Positions 44,501 through 55,512 of a stretch of DNA of 64,000 bases are shown here, piece after piece (the stretch's first letter is position 1; each line of letters begins with the position of its first letter). The notes below the pieces were generated by a model. That model worked only from the letters and a program-made list of their open reading frames with translations. It searched no databases and was not told the DNA's origin. A program made the position numbers and the translations under genes. The stretch is from Conus ventricosus. Lineage: Eukaryota > Mollusca > Gastropoda > Neogastropoda > Conidae. The stretch lies in assembly GCA_018398815.1 (NCBI GenBank), contig CM031626.1, positions 35,609,054 to 35,673,053 of the forward strand, in the 5' to 3' direction.

Positions 44501-45440
44501 TGTCCAAAAGGGTTTCTGGTTTTGTAAAAAATTTAAAGGGGTCTATCAGTGTTCAGAAATTTCAGTGACCCTTGAGGATTTTGATTGCTTGTAAGACAAC
44601 AGTGACAAAAAAAACTAGTTCCACTTTTATTTGATTTTGTGTTTTTTAAAAATCCCCAAATTCAATTTGTCTTGGGCATGTCGTTTCCATCATAACATGA
44701 AACGGTAAACCCCGTCGACATGTTCATGGATTTCGTACAGAAAAATATACGTATAGGCTTACTAATTTAAGCTGAATCTCAATCAGATTGTTTCTACGTT
44801 AAATTTTTCTAAAAAAAGGGTCCTCTGAAAATTTTTTTGACTGATGAAGATTTAAAAAAATAACAGTTTCCTGTTTTTTTGAACTTATGAAACATTTTAC
44901 CTGGGGTTGCAGTATCGTTTTTTGTATGATACTGGGATTTGACCCGAAAATCCAAATATGTGAAAAATGTTTTCCCCCAATTTGATATGACGTGCTATTT
45001 TCAGTCATTTTGTTAATCCAGGGTTTACATTGGATGCCCCAAATGTAAGTCCCTCTCTTTCAGAAAAGGGGTTTTGTCTTTGTCATATCATTATAGTTTA
45101 ATTATAACAAACTAAACACACAATGATAAAACAAGCAGACAAAGCTTTCAACTAACAAGTTGGGCGACTGAAAGAATAAGAAAAAAAATTGTCAGGGGAA
45201 CTGGATTACAACACAATTAATAGCAATGAAAAAAAAAGAAAGCTTCAATTTTAGATCAATAAACAAAGACGAATCCAGAAAGGACGAAAGTAAAAAAGCG
45301 AAAATTCAAAGGCCGGGTTTTAGAATATTAAATGACTTCAAAACTTCAGCAGAAATTTCCTATTCCCCAAAAATTTTTAAGTCACAATCACTTTTGGGGG
45401 AGACACGACTATAAATACAGCAAAGGCCCGGGAATTTTAA
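44501..45440. other. AT-rich low-quality sequence, nothing recognised
   Basis: Homopolymer-rich; no domain seen in any frame. It may include upstream parts of the family C LINE. Confidence 0.4.
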
Positions 45441-45444
45441 CAAA

Positions 45445-45447
<3 letters not shown>

Positions 45448-45475
<28 letters not shown>

Positions 45476-46092
45476 CACACACCACAACACCAACAAATGC
45501 ATCAAGCACGCACGGCAACAAACACACACCAACCCACACCCCACACACACACACACACACAAAGAGAGGAGAAGAGAGGAGAGGAGAGGAGAAGAAGGAG
45601 AGGAGAGGGAAGGGGGAGGGGGGAGAGAGAGGACTTGGGAGTGCAGAAGTTTTCACTTCAGGTTGGCCAGCACCACACACAACACACACACACACACACA
45701 AACACCACGCACTCCACACACCAAAAAACCCACACCACCCACACACACCACACCCCACACACACACACACGCCTCACACCACCACCACACACACCACACC
45801 CAACACACACACCAAAAACACACACACCCACACCACACACACACACACCAACACCACACACACAACACCCCTCCTTACAGCGTACACAAAACATTTAAAC
45901 ACAAAACCAAAACCCCGTAACACTCAGAATACAGACACGACACAAAAAAGACAACATAACACCTAACCCCCCCCCACACACAAACACACACACCACCATA
46001 CACACCCAAAAACCCTAAACACACACACACACACACAACCCCCACAACCACAAACAACACACAACACACCACCACACCACACACCACACAAT
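45448..46092. repeat. CA/CCA-rich imperfect repeat block
   Basis: About 640 bases of CACACA with ACC, CAACA and AAAA interruptions, and a GA-rich insert at 45563-45632. Open frames across it are low-complexity. Confidence 0.9.
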
Positions 46093-46610
46093 TAGGAATG
46101 GGAAAAGCCGGTTTAGCAAAAGCAGGTAGACCACTACTCACAACCCGCAAAATTTTTAAGTGGGGAAGCCGAAAAATAAATGACCCAGGAGAGGAAGAGG
46201 AAAAGGAGAGAAGGGGGGGGAGAGAGAGAGAGGGGGGAGGGGAGAGAGAGAGAGAAGGGGGGTTTCCATTATTAAAAAAGTGACTGGGTTTTTGTGACCA
46301 AAAGGGATTTAGGGGGGGAAAATGAAGTTGGCTTGCTGCTTGTTCGCTTCAGTAGAGGATTCAAATACTCAGGGCTGTGTAAATTTTTTCGAATGCAAGT
46401 TCTTTAAGATTTTGAATCAAGCATGCGAAAGAAAAGGTACTGAGACAGTGGTACGTATGTACAAAATGTACACGGTGTATTCTCACACTTTCTGATTGTT
46501 TTAAGCCATGAGATTTCATTAGAGATGCACCACTCTTGACACCGGTAGGAACTCTCCATAAACGAAAAGTGTTATTAAGTGCATAAACTGTGGAGGTTCA
46601 TGCAGTTAGT
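46093..46610. other. Unassigned spacer
   Basis: A GA tract at about 46205-46262, otherwise no feature recognised. Confidence 0.5.
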
Positions 46611-46611
46611 C

Positions 46612-46830
<219 letters not shown>

Positions 46831-46969
46831 AAAAAGCCAGAGACTCTGAGAGAGTGAGAGACAGACAAACAGAGAGACAGACATAGAGTGATTGAGTGAG
46901 AGGGAGAGAGCCAAAGCATAAAGTGTGCAAACAATTTATACTCACATGCATGCGAGTACACACTTGCGC

Positions 46970-47007
46970 ACGCACACACGCGCGTACACACGCACACACA
47001 CACACAC

Positions 47008-47044
<37 letters not shown>

Positions 47045-47305
47045 ACACACACGAAAGCAGCACATGTCATAAATCATTGTCTTTTAACCTGCTGTCTCCA
47101 CGCAGTAAATCATGACAGTCAATGTCAATGTCAATGTATTGACGTCAGTGCAACACACACACACACACACGCACACACACACACACACACACAACACACG
47201 GAACTATTCTAAAGCAGCAGATCTCATAAATCATTTTCTTTTAACTTGCTGCATCCACGCCGTGAATCATGACAGGCAATGTATTGACGTCAGTGCAACA
47301 AATAC

Positions 47306-47359
<54 letters not shown>

Positions 47360-47364
47360 CTCTC

Positions 47365-47402
<38 letters not shown>
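46970..47402 (+). repeat. ~160-bp tandem duplication with CA arrays
   Basis: CATAAATCATT.TCTTTTAAC then CTGC..CCACGC.GT.AATC and GTATTGACGTCAGTGCAACA occur at about 47068-47155 and 47225-47302, each flanked by (CA)n. The block ends in (CA)n-(TC)n at 47309-47402. Confidence 0.85.
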
Positions 47403-47408
<6 letters not shown>

Positions 47409-47689
47409 GCGTTTCATCTGCCCCCTCCCCCTCTTACTCCTTTCCATCCCCGTTTTTTTCCCCCAGCTGGAAGAGATGCCATACAAAACACTTGCGACAG
47501 CGCAAAACATACACTGTTGTTGACGGCATACCATACATACTGAATTGACATGGGATCTTCAATTGGAAAATATCTATGCTTCACTTTTCAAACGTTTTGA
47601 AGAGTTTTTACACGATTCATGACAGCGCGCTTCTTCTCAGTATATAGATACACATGAAAATCTCCCTGAAAGCTACTGATATTAACATT

Positions 47690-47900
47690 ACTACTACTAC
47701 TACTACTGCTGCTGCTGCTAGTGCTGCTGCTGCTGCTGCTGTTACTACTACTACTACAACTACTACTACTACTACTACTACTACTGCCCATGATGTTACA
47801 AGGGTTACTGCTACTACAACAAAAACAACTGCTACTATTACTACTTCCACTAATTTGACTACTACCGCCGCTGCTGTTGCTGCTACTACTATTACAGCTA
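47690..47900. repeat. (ACT)n/(GCT)n trinucleotide repeat
   Basis: ACTACTACT alternating with GCTGCTGCT over about 200 bases; it reads as poly-Thr/Ala or poly-Ser depending on frame. Confidence 0.9.
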
Positions 47901-47993
47901 CTTGGATTGCCACCACTTACATTATTATTGTCATCATTATTATGTGAGGATTTATTTGGTACATAATCTCCAATAAACTGTGTGCACGTGATT

Positions 47994-48162
<169 letters not shown>

Positions 48163-48260
48163 TGTGATTAACATAAACCTGGTTTTATTGGGGTAAACTG
48201 CGAAATGGTTTGCTTCAGTCTAGGTGGCAGGAGTTCATTTCGGTTTTTTGTCTTTCTAAG

Positions 48261-48348
48261 GAAAAGCAGTGTCGTCAGGAAAGACTTCGTAAGAGCTTTG
48301 CAAGTGAAAAGGAAGATTATCAGTGTAAACAGATGATAGAACAGGATC
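48261..48348 (+). CDS. Possible exon fragment ending at a gap
   Basis: After TTTTTTGTCTTTCTAAG the plus strand reads EKQCRQERLRKSFASEKEDY and CKQMIEQD, then stops at the N run. It is charged and possibly helical. No family was recognised. It may belong with the CUB-like exon downstream. Confidence 0.25.
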
Positions 48349-48448
48349 NNNNNNNNNNNNNNNNNNNNNNNNNNNNNNNNNNNNNNNNNNNNNNNNNNNN
48401 NNNNNNNNNNNNNNNNNNNNNNNNNNNNNNNNNNNNNNNNNNNNNNNN
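48349..48448. other. Assembly gap (100 N)
   Basis: A run of exactly 100 N, probably a scaffolding placeholder of unknown true length. Confidence 0.95.
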
Positions 48449-48729
48449 TAGTGCAGATCCCTATTCAATAGGCATGAGAGATGTTGATGAAGATTCTTCA
48501 AACACAGCTTGTCTTCTGTTTATGAATGGATGATGTGATGCTTACAGAGTGAGGAGTTACGACATACATAAGTAGCTCCTTACCTGTCCAGAGACCTATG
48601 CATTTTGCAATATCGTCAATGTGGCGGTAAGTAGTGGTACTTTCAGACAAAGGGGTTAGGAACAAACAGAAAAGTATCAAAATTCTTTCTGTTTGTATGA
48701 AACCACTGAAGTCACAATACAACTTTCAG

Positions 48730-49286
48730 ACAGGGTAACAGAGACAGCACAAACCGAACACCATGTGGATGCAGTTAGAACTTGGACCAGTATGAATGTT
48801 CTGGCTCAAGACAGTACACCAGGCAAACTTAACACTAGTACTAAAATACAGAACGCAACCATGAGAATTTCTGATTTTACTGCGTGCTTGGAACACCCAG
48901 CCATGAAAGAACTCACTGTTGAAGGCACAACAGGCTATCTCCATGCTGAAGCTTCACCCGGAGTACACGAACTTGAGTGTGAATTTAAACTCTCTGTACA
49001 ATCTTTCCAAGTTGTGCGTTTTCAAATAACCAAGTGCATAGGAGAAGTCGAATTTGGGTATGCAGAATATCTCAGTGTCATACGTGACAAATGTGAGGTT
49101 ACACCGTGCCATAATGTGAGGAAAATTGGTCAATATAGCATGACAGACGCTGTCCTTGTCAAAGTGCGTGTCACAGAACCAAGCGTTTTTTATACAGCAA
49201 GTTCGTTGTCACTGATCTTTTCTCCGTTAACCGGTCTGAGAGGTGGCCTGCTGAACTGCAGCTCATTTATCGGTCTTCGTCTGCGG
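48730..49286 (+). CDS. Exon encoding a CUB-like extracellular domain
   Basis: AACTTTCAG ends at 48729 and GTAAGTAC begins at 49287, giving a 557-base exon open throughout. The encoded segment includes HELECEFKLSVQSFQVVRFQI, then GYAEYLSVIRDKCEV, then VLVKVRVTEPSVFYTASSLSL and a Cys before the donor. The alternating beta-strand pattern, the paired cysteines and the ending VKV...S-L-I-F-S resemble CUB domains, which are extracellular adhesion or ligand modules. No transmembrane segment or catalytic motif is visible. Neighbouring exons are unknown. A relation to the GRL101-like receptor gene 18 kb upstream is possible because both are plus strand and extracellular, but this is not shown. Confidence 0.5.
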
Positions 49287-49307
49287 GTAAGTACAATGAT
49301 TTACTTC

Positions 49308-49310
49308 CTC

Positions 49311-49382
<72 letters not shown>

Positions 49383-49474
49383 TCACTCACTCACTCACCC
49401 ACACACACACATACACACACACACTCACTCACTCACTCACCCCCCCCCCCACACACACACACACTGACTGTCTG

Positions 49475-49507
<33 letters not shown>
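49308..49507. repeat. (CA)n-(CACT)n-(TC)n microsatellite
   Basis: CA array, CACT and ACTC units, a C run and a TC array, lying in the intron after the CUB-like exon. Confidence 0.95.
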
Positions 49508-49510
<3 letters not shown>

Positions 49511-49689
49511 GCTTTGCTATAAACATAATATTTTCCATTGCGTGTTGGCTTCTTTTCATTGACAGGATGAAATGTAACATCACAGTCCTTTTCGTGCAAT
49601 TTACCTTATTAGTGTTTACAGTGAATCTGAAGATCATGTGACGAAATACTCTGGGACACTGCTAACACAACGTGTCCCTAATTACAATG

Positions 49690-49770
49690 AATTAATAAAT
49701 TCCAATTCATTTTGAGAAGTATTTATTTTATTTTTCTTCATTCACCCACTCAAGCACATGCTGTTAGCTA
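49690..49770 (+). repeat. Dispersed TA-linked repeat, left part split by insertion
   Basis: CATTTTGAGAAGTATTTATT then TTCACCCACTCAAGCACATG and CTGTTAG, matching 51655-51715 and 56693-56750. The sequence resumes after the inserted element as TTAGGCAGAATTATCTACCA at 51407. Confidence 0.8.
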
Positions 49771-50291
49771 GCGTTTATAGAGGCGGCGGGTTTCGGGAAA
49801 TCGCACGCGCGAGTCGAGCCGAGCGAACTCGCGCGAGGAATGTTGCTATTTTCGGTTTGCAAGTGTTCATAGAGGACGCGGGTCTCTCGAGGCGGCAAAT
49901 CTGCCAACCGGCGCGGGAAATTACCAGAAAGAGTTGCCATTTCTTGTACGCGGGGACGCGCCGTAAATGTGGCTGGTCAGGGCAAAGAATTGACGTCATA
50001 AATATCTTACGCAATTTCTGACATCATAATGTGTGATGTCATCAACAAGGGAGCAAAAAAAAAGGGGGGTGGGGGGAGGAAGGGGTGCAAGTTGTGTGTG
50101 TGTCTGTGTGTAGTTATACAGTAACCAATGTACTCCAAAAACATAACAACACGCTTCATAAATCACAATGAAACTGCGACCATAGTCCTGTCTGTGACTG
50201 TGCATGGCATACAAGAACTGTCACCTGAAAAATATATATAAATTTCCTGCAATTCATCAATGTTGTTTACAGGTAAATCTGGATAGGGTTG

Positions 50292-50510
50292 TTACAAATT
50301 TGTCTTAACATTACATCCATTTGGCACCCTTGTATCCAATGTCCTTATCCATTTTTCTTCAGCAATAAGTCTGAAGCTTTTGCTTTCACTGTAAGCTTTT
50401 GCCAACACTACAACAGCAAGGTCTCCCACTGAATGCTGAAGGAAATGTCGCATTATTGGCTTTTCTCTTTGGAACTTGATGTCACGTTGGCTGTCCATTT
50501 GTTGATACAC
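50292..50510 (-). pseudogene. GIY-YIG-type C-terminal fragment (Penelope-like), weak
   Basis: Minus strand: HFLQHSVGDLAVVVLAKAYS, then IAEEKWIRTLDTRVPNGCNV. The pattern E-x-K/F-W-I-x-x-L-x-T..P-x-G-x-N is the conserved C-terminal block of the GIY-YIG endonuclease found in Penelope-like retroelements. Only this block is present, inside the TIR element. It could have been captured or inserted, or the resemblance may be chance. Confidence 0.4.
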
Positions 50511-50521
50511 GACAGCTCAAG

Positions 50522-50654
50522 ATGGATGTTGACCAACTGATCACTGCAGTTTTCAACAGACCGTTAATATGGGACAAAAGAATTAAAGAATATGCCAACA
50601 GGAATCTTGTGGACAAAGCATGGAAGGAAATCAGCATGGAGATGAACATTGAAG
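50522..50654 (+). CDS. MADF DNA-binding domain exon
   Basis: ATG at 50522 starts MDVDQLITAVFNRPLIWDKR, then NRNLVDKAWKEISMEM. This is the N-terminal half of a MADF domain (V.x.P.LWD...Y.NR...K..AW.EI), a Myb-related DNA-binding fold used by host regulators and as the accessory protein of Harbinger transposons. After GAAG at 50654 comes GCAAGT, which would be a GC-type splice donor; a (GT)n tract follows. The rest of the domain was not found. It could be a captured host exon or the element's own gene. Confidence 0.65.
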
Positions 50655-50677
50655 GCAAGTTTTATTTTTGTACTAAA

Positions 50678-50678
50678 A

Positions 50679-50742
<64 letters not shown>

Positions 50743-50751
50743 GTGTGCATG

Positions 50752-50808
<57 letters not shown>
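50678..50808. repeat. (GT)n microsatellite
   Basis: GT array with a TTTGCGTGTGCATGCATG interruption in the middle. Confidence 0.95.
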
Positions 50809-50810
<2 letters not shown>

Positions 50811-51406
50811 ACTGACCTATAGTGTATGAATGTGTTTTAAATGGTGCACGATTTGTCGTTTGTAAGATAGGGGAAAGGGGGCAAATATGGAACAGTTTTT
50901 TCAAAGTCCAGCCACACAAAAACGCAAACGATTTTCTAAAATTTTAAACTTGATTTTAATCGGTAATGTGCCCCTGCATGTTCAGATAAAATATAAACCT
51001 TCTCCATTTTTGGTTATTGAGTAAATCATTGTTTTTAAAAAATGAAAACGTTTTAAATTAGCCTCAGTGGTGGCAAATATGAAACAGCGAAGTGTTTAAA
51101 ATGAAACATTTGTGCGTCCTGTGACAGAAAAAATTATTACAATTTATAACTTTTAGCAACTGAATTTACTAACAACACCATTTATCTATCCTTTTCATTA
51201 ACAAAAGAACAAAATAGATCTAGTTGCAAAGCGAGACGACTGCAGGCGGAAATCTAAAAAGAAAATCTGACATCAATGCTCGTCTCGTCTGGCTTTTTCC
51301 CGCTTTTGCTATAAACACCCACCGCGCGAGTGATTAGGCGCGGGTTTTCTAGCGCGAGTAACCAGCTCGCGGCAACCCGCTACCCGCCGTCTCTATAAAC
51401 GTACAC

Positions 51407-51805
51407 TTAGGCAGAATTATCTACCACATATATTTTCTACTTTTCACAAGAAAATGTAGCTTGTTTTGCTCTTTTATGATTTTCCTTTGCTTCTTAGGTA
51501 GTACGTTTGGTTTTTTTTTTTAACTCAACAAACATACTACGGTATTGCACACCAGCCTTTTTCTGGGATAGCATCCTTCTTAAAACCGAAGAGGCAGAGG
51601 AGTCAAATTACCACTTTCCGCGGAGACTATAAGCTTGCTGAAGGCTCATTTTGAGAAGCATTCATTTTACTTTTCTCCATTCACCCACTCAAGCGCATAC
51701 TGTTAGTTAGGCAGAATTATCTACCACTGCTGATATGAATGCTTATCTCCCCCTAATTCTGCAATCTAAGACATAAGAGCAAGCTTTGCTTATAATTGAA
51801 TATAT

Positions 51806-51850
<45 letters not shown>
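51407..51850 (+). repeat. Dispersed repeat copy ending in (TA)n
   Basis: Contains CACAAGAAAATGTAGCTT, CACACCAGCCTTTTTCTGGG, AGCTTGCTGAAGGCTCATTT, CACCCACTCAAGCGCATACT, GGCAGAATTATCTACCAC and finally (TA)n at about 51815-51850. The same landmarks in the same order lie at 56302-56890. Confidence 0.85.
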
Positions 51851-51851
<1 letters not shown>

Positions 51852-52119
51852 GTTTTGTTGTGACTATTCTTACTATGCTTTTGTACTCGCTGCGTCGAAA
51901 AAGTCAAATCGGAATTAATATGAAAATGTTACGTAATGTAAACTAAGCATAATGCATCCGAGCATATTATAAACTTAGCACATGACCCTGGGGAGGGGGG
52001 GGGGGGAGGGGGTGTCAGCTAAAGCTCACAATGACTCCCCCCCCACCCCCCAAGATATATTTATTTGCATACAGAAACGTTTGTCTCATTTACTAGAAAG
52101 AGAAAATGTTTACGTTATG

Positions 52120-52510
52120 ATTTGAAGGGATTTAAATGCACAGAGGGATCAAGAGCAGCTGGTAGATAAAGATGAGAGGATTATGTTATTGGTTCTGATA
52201 CCTTTATGGATTTTGATGTGAATTATGTAACTGATGATAACACGTCGTATTCCAAGAGGCAACACAGTTAATGATTATGGTCATTCGCTGCTGGATTTTT
52301 GTTCCTCTTGATTTACGAATTATGAGTGGTTCTTGTGCAGGAGATATTGATGCTTCAGTTACATTCATTTCACCTGGCAGTAGCAATGCTATTAATTATT
52401 TTATTTGTTTCCCATGATCTCGTTGGTTATTGTGACTTGCGTGTTGATGATTGTCCGTATTTGTGGCATTTTCCTGTGACCTTACACTTTAACTTACAAA
52501 CGAAAGAGTG
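52120..52510 (+). pseudogene. Endonuclease remnant of the plus-strand family B LINE
   Basis: RRGNTVNDYGHSLLDFCSS, FDLRIM-like sequence, then GDIDASVTFIS and VIDYFI/VSHDLVGY in alternating frames. These are the same blocks as NMCTALDLCILNG and the Y-F-I-M-S region near 8600-8690. The catalytic start of the domain is missing. Confidence 0.5.
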
Positions 52511-52659
52511 AATGAAGAACCCACTGTGCATGAACAAGAAAGGGTGGCGTGGTCCCATGAAGGCATACAGCAATATGAAATTGAGGTATGCTCTAATAAT
52601 TTCAAATAAATTTTGCAGAAAGCTATGTTACTTATAACAGTTAATGTTAATGAATACAT

Positions 52660-53900
52660 TACAACTTTTGTGAATGGTTTGTATGAGGTGGCAGCCTGCA
52701 TGGCAATAATGGTGGGTAAAAAGAAAAGGAATCAGGATGACCGGTTTGATGCCGATTGTAAAAGAAAGAAACAGTAAGTTAAAAGGGGCCTTGGGTCATT
52801 TCAGCGCTCAAAATCTAAACTGGTGGAACGCAGACTGCGTTATTTTAAGTAGCTGAGAGATGATATAGATCTGTTAAAGGAGAGAAAAACAAAAGTATGA
52901 TGAAGCTAGATAAGAAAAAAATGAAAGAACTCGGTAAAGGATCACAAATCTTTCTGGTCAACGATAAGGTCAACCAAGAGAAAGAATCTTGTGTACAATG
53001 AGATTTTGATGGACCTTTGGTATAAGCATTTCTTTTGCGTTTCTTACAATCTTGGTGATGACTCAGAAACAATTGAGTTAGAAGATGAATCGAGCCTTGA
53101 TACACATGAGCCATTGTCTAATGATCCCATCACAAAAGAGGAAGTGTTAGATAGTATTGAAAAACTTCTGTTGGGTAAAATCTAGGGACAAGATACAATT
53201 ATAGCTGAATTGCTGGTACATGCTAAGGATCGCATAAGTCATTTTCTGATAAAGCTTTTCAAGGAACTGTGTGTTACGGGGATCGTTCCAGAGGAATCGT
53301 CTAAATCAATAATAGTGCCTATTTACTAGAAAAGAGATGCAAACAAGCTGGATGATTATTGGGGTGTACATTTAACCAGTATTTTGGGTAAAGTGTATAC
53401 TTACAATTTTGAACAAACGTCTAGTTGCATGGGCTAACAGAGAAGAAACAATTGTAGAGGAACAGGCTGGTTTTAAAAAGGATTATAGTACTATGGACCA
53501 CATTTATACTCTGTTTACCGTTGTACAAAAGCATTTACTGAACAACTCTGAATTCTATGTAGCCTTGGTAGACTTTAGAAATGCCTTTGACTCAGTTAAC
53601 AGAAATATATTATGTGATATATTTTAAGAAGAGTGGGGGTAGGTGGGAAATTAGAAAAATCGCTGAAGGCCACACATGACCCTGTAACGTGATAAAGGTC
53701 TATATTCAGTTTTCTTTGAGTGTCCAAGAGGTGTGAAACAAGTATGTATTCTTAGTCTCCAGCTTTTTTTCTGTCTCTATGAATGAAACGGCTATTGAAA
53801 TATCTAAAAAGGGGACGCATGGGGTACAGTTTATTTTGGTGCTATTGAAAATGTACTGTTACCCTTTGCTGATAACATCATGGTGTGCGGTGCGTGTTTT
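52660..53900 (+). pseudogene. Reverse transcriptase of plus-strand family B LINE, 5' part
   Basis: Linker: EYITTFVNGLYEVAACM and KKRNQDDRFDADCKRKK. Then MDLWYKHFFCV, DPITKEEVLDSIEKLLLGK (53130-53180), and EQAGFKKDYSTMDHIYTLF followed by VALVDFRNAFDSVNR (53450-53600) with the first catalytic Asp. The usual G-x-x-Q-G-C region near 53735 is damaged (RGVKQVCILS in frame-shifted form). The catalytic block at 53859-53879 reads PFADNIMVC, so the second Asp of the FADD pair has become Asn. Confidence 0.8.
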
Positions 53901-53909
53901 GCTGTCTGA

Positions 53910-54903
53910 CTCTCGCTCTCAAAAGTTTGGATCCGTGAAATAATTATTGCCAACACACACCCACATCATACGCGCATGGATAGCCAGGCAACACGAGTTA
54001 GATTTTTTTTTTATAAATATGCTGCCTGAACCATCAAAATTCACTACATAGCATATAGATCAAGATATCAATACATAGAAACTTCAATCATGAGATGTCA
54101 GCATATCATATTACATATCTTGATATCACTCACAGATCTCGCCGGCGCTGTCCACAGTGTCTCACATATACAGTCAACACACTCGGTTCCACAGTACCCA
54201 AGCGACAGTCTACAGCACTAAAAGAAGACAAAGAAGGATAACCAAGGTCCCCACACGGTAGCACAGCCGCTCACAAACACAAGCGACGAAGAAGAACCGC
54301 AGATTCTTAAAGCACAGTAAACCATAGAAGAACTGCAGATTCACAAGGCACAGCAATCCATAGAAGATAAACCGCAGATTCACAAAGCACAGAATACAAT
54401 ATTAAATCCCCAACGAACACGATTTCAGCAAAGTCCCATAGAACACAATAAACTTCGACGTGTTGTTGATCTAAAACAAAAATTAGCTTCTCCGTGTATT
54501 GATATTACAATGTTCACATCAATAAACTCAGCCACCGACACACATGTGGTGGTACAATTAGAGCACATAGGCCTAAATATTCTTGCAGGAGATTTAAGTC
54601 ATTCTTGGCGACACAGCATTCACAACATTTTTTTTTAATAACAAATGGATTTTCTGGTACATATTTCGCTGGTACCGTCATCCTTCGACGCACTACTGAC
54701 TTGAAAGTCAGCCTGACCACATAGTATCACCACGGAGAAAACGACGATGAAAACAAATTAAAGTAGGCTGGACAGCAAAGCCTCGGCCGTTAGTTCTCCC
54801 TTCTTTCCTTTTTCATTATTGTTTTCGTCATGTAGTTGCCTATGTCATTTCAAGTTGACGTCATAATTTACGTTGGCGTCACAATCATCCTTTTTCTCCT
54901 TAT
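53910..54903. mobile_element. 1-kb insertion splitting the LINE reverse transcriptase
   Basis: RT coding sense stops after VLLSDS at about 53908 and resumes with SVVALQNQLN at about 54903. The roughly 1-kb sequence between contains CTGCCTGAACCATCAAAA, shared in reverse complement with 37975-37995, and short internal repeats (CGCAGATTCACAAAGCACAG at about 54300-54400). No open frame was recognised. Its class is undetermined; an LTR-like or non-autonomous element is possible. Confidence 0.6.
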
Positions 54904-55447
54904 CTGTGGTGGCATTACAAAATCAGTTAAACTTACTAAAACGAGAAGCAGATAGACTGGACCTATAAGTTAATTTAGATAAAACGAATGTAGTGGTATT
55001 TAGAAAGGGTGGGTATCTGGCTGCATGTGAGAAATGACGATATGGGGGGAATGAAATTAGAGTTACGAACTTGTATAGATACTTAGGAATCATCTTTACT
55101 ACCAAATTGAGTCTAAATATGGGTTGATCAGAAATATGCCACAAAAAGGGGGGGGGGGGGGGGGGGGGGGGGGGGTCGATTATGACAAAACTAAATTCTA
55201 TTGATCCTTCATTGTTTTGGAAACTGTATGCCACCCAAATCCAGTCTGTACTAACATATGGCGCAGACGTTTGGGGCTTTTACGTTAATGAGCAAATGGA
55301 AACTGTGCATAACCTGGCTATCAAACGGTTCCGAAATGTACCTTTACATACCTCTAATATAATGTGTCAGAGTGAAACTGGTCTATTCCCTTTATATATT
55401 AGAACTGTTGTCAAATGTTTGAAGTATTGGTTGCAACTATTGAAATA
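54904..55447 (+). pseudogene. Family B RT palm/thumb and C-terminus
   Basis: LQNQLNLLKREADRLDL then VNLDKTNVVVFRKGG (the K-T-K-x-M-x-F equivalent) and YRYLGIIFT. After the G run come FWKLYATQIQSVLTYGADVWGF and VHNLAIKRFRNVP, the C-terminal Y-G-x-x-x-W block. Confidence 0.75.
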
Positions 55448-55512
55448 ACCAATGATAAGAGTGAATAAACAGACATTGTATGACACTAACTCAATTAGAA
55501 TTAGGTCAAATC

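Larger units (their letters stand above)
49771..51406. mobile_element. TIR DNA transposon with MADF exon (Harbinger-like)
   Basis: Terminal inverted repeats: GCGTTTATAGAGGCGGCGGGT on the left (49771 on) and, reverse complemented, GTACGTTTATAGAGACGGCGG on the right (ending 51406), followed by further GC-rich imperfect pairing (GCGCGAGT-type). The flanks form a split copy of a known dispersed repeat, so the boundaries are exact to a few bases. CTA before and TTA after are consistent with a 3-base TTA duplication with one substitution. TTA-type duplications, GCG-rich TIRs and an accessory MADF protein suggest the PIF/Harbinger group. No DDE transposase was found, so the copy is probably non-autonomous. 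It is 1.64 kb long. Confidence 0.7.
52120..55447 (+). mobile_element. Family B LINE copy, plus strand, interrupted
   Basis: The plus strand reads the endonuclease end (52120-52500), linker (52500-53000), RT fingers and palm (53000-53900), then, after a 1-kb insertion, RT palm/thumb (54905-55135) and C-terminal block (55182-55447). Block order and wording parallel the minus-strand copy at 3.8-10.1 kb. ORF1 and the 3' tail are absent. A 29-base G run at about 55147-55175 interrupts the end. Stops and frameshifts are frequent. Confidence 0.8.
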
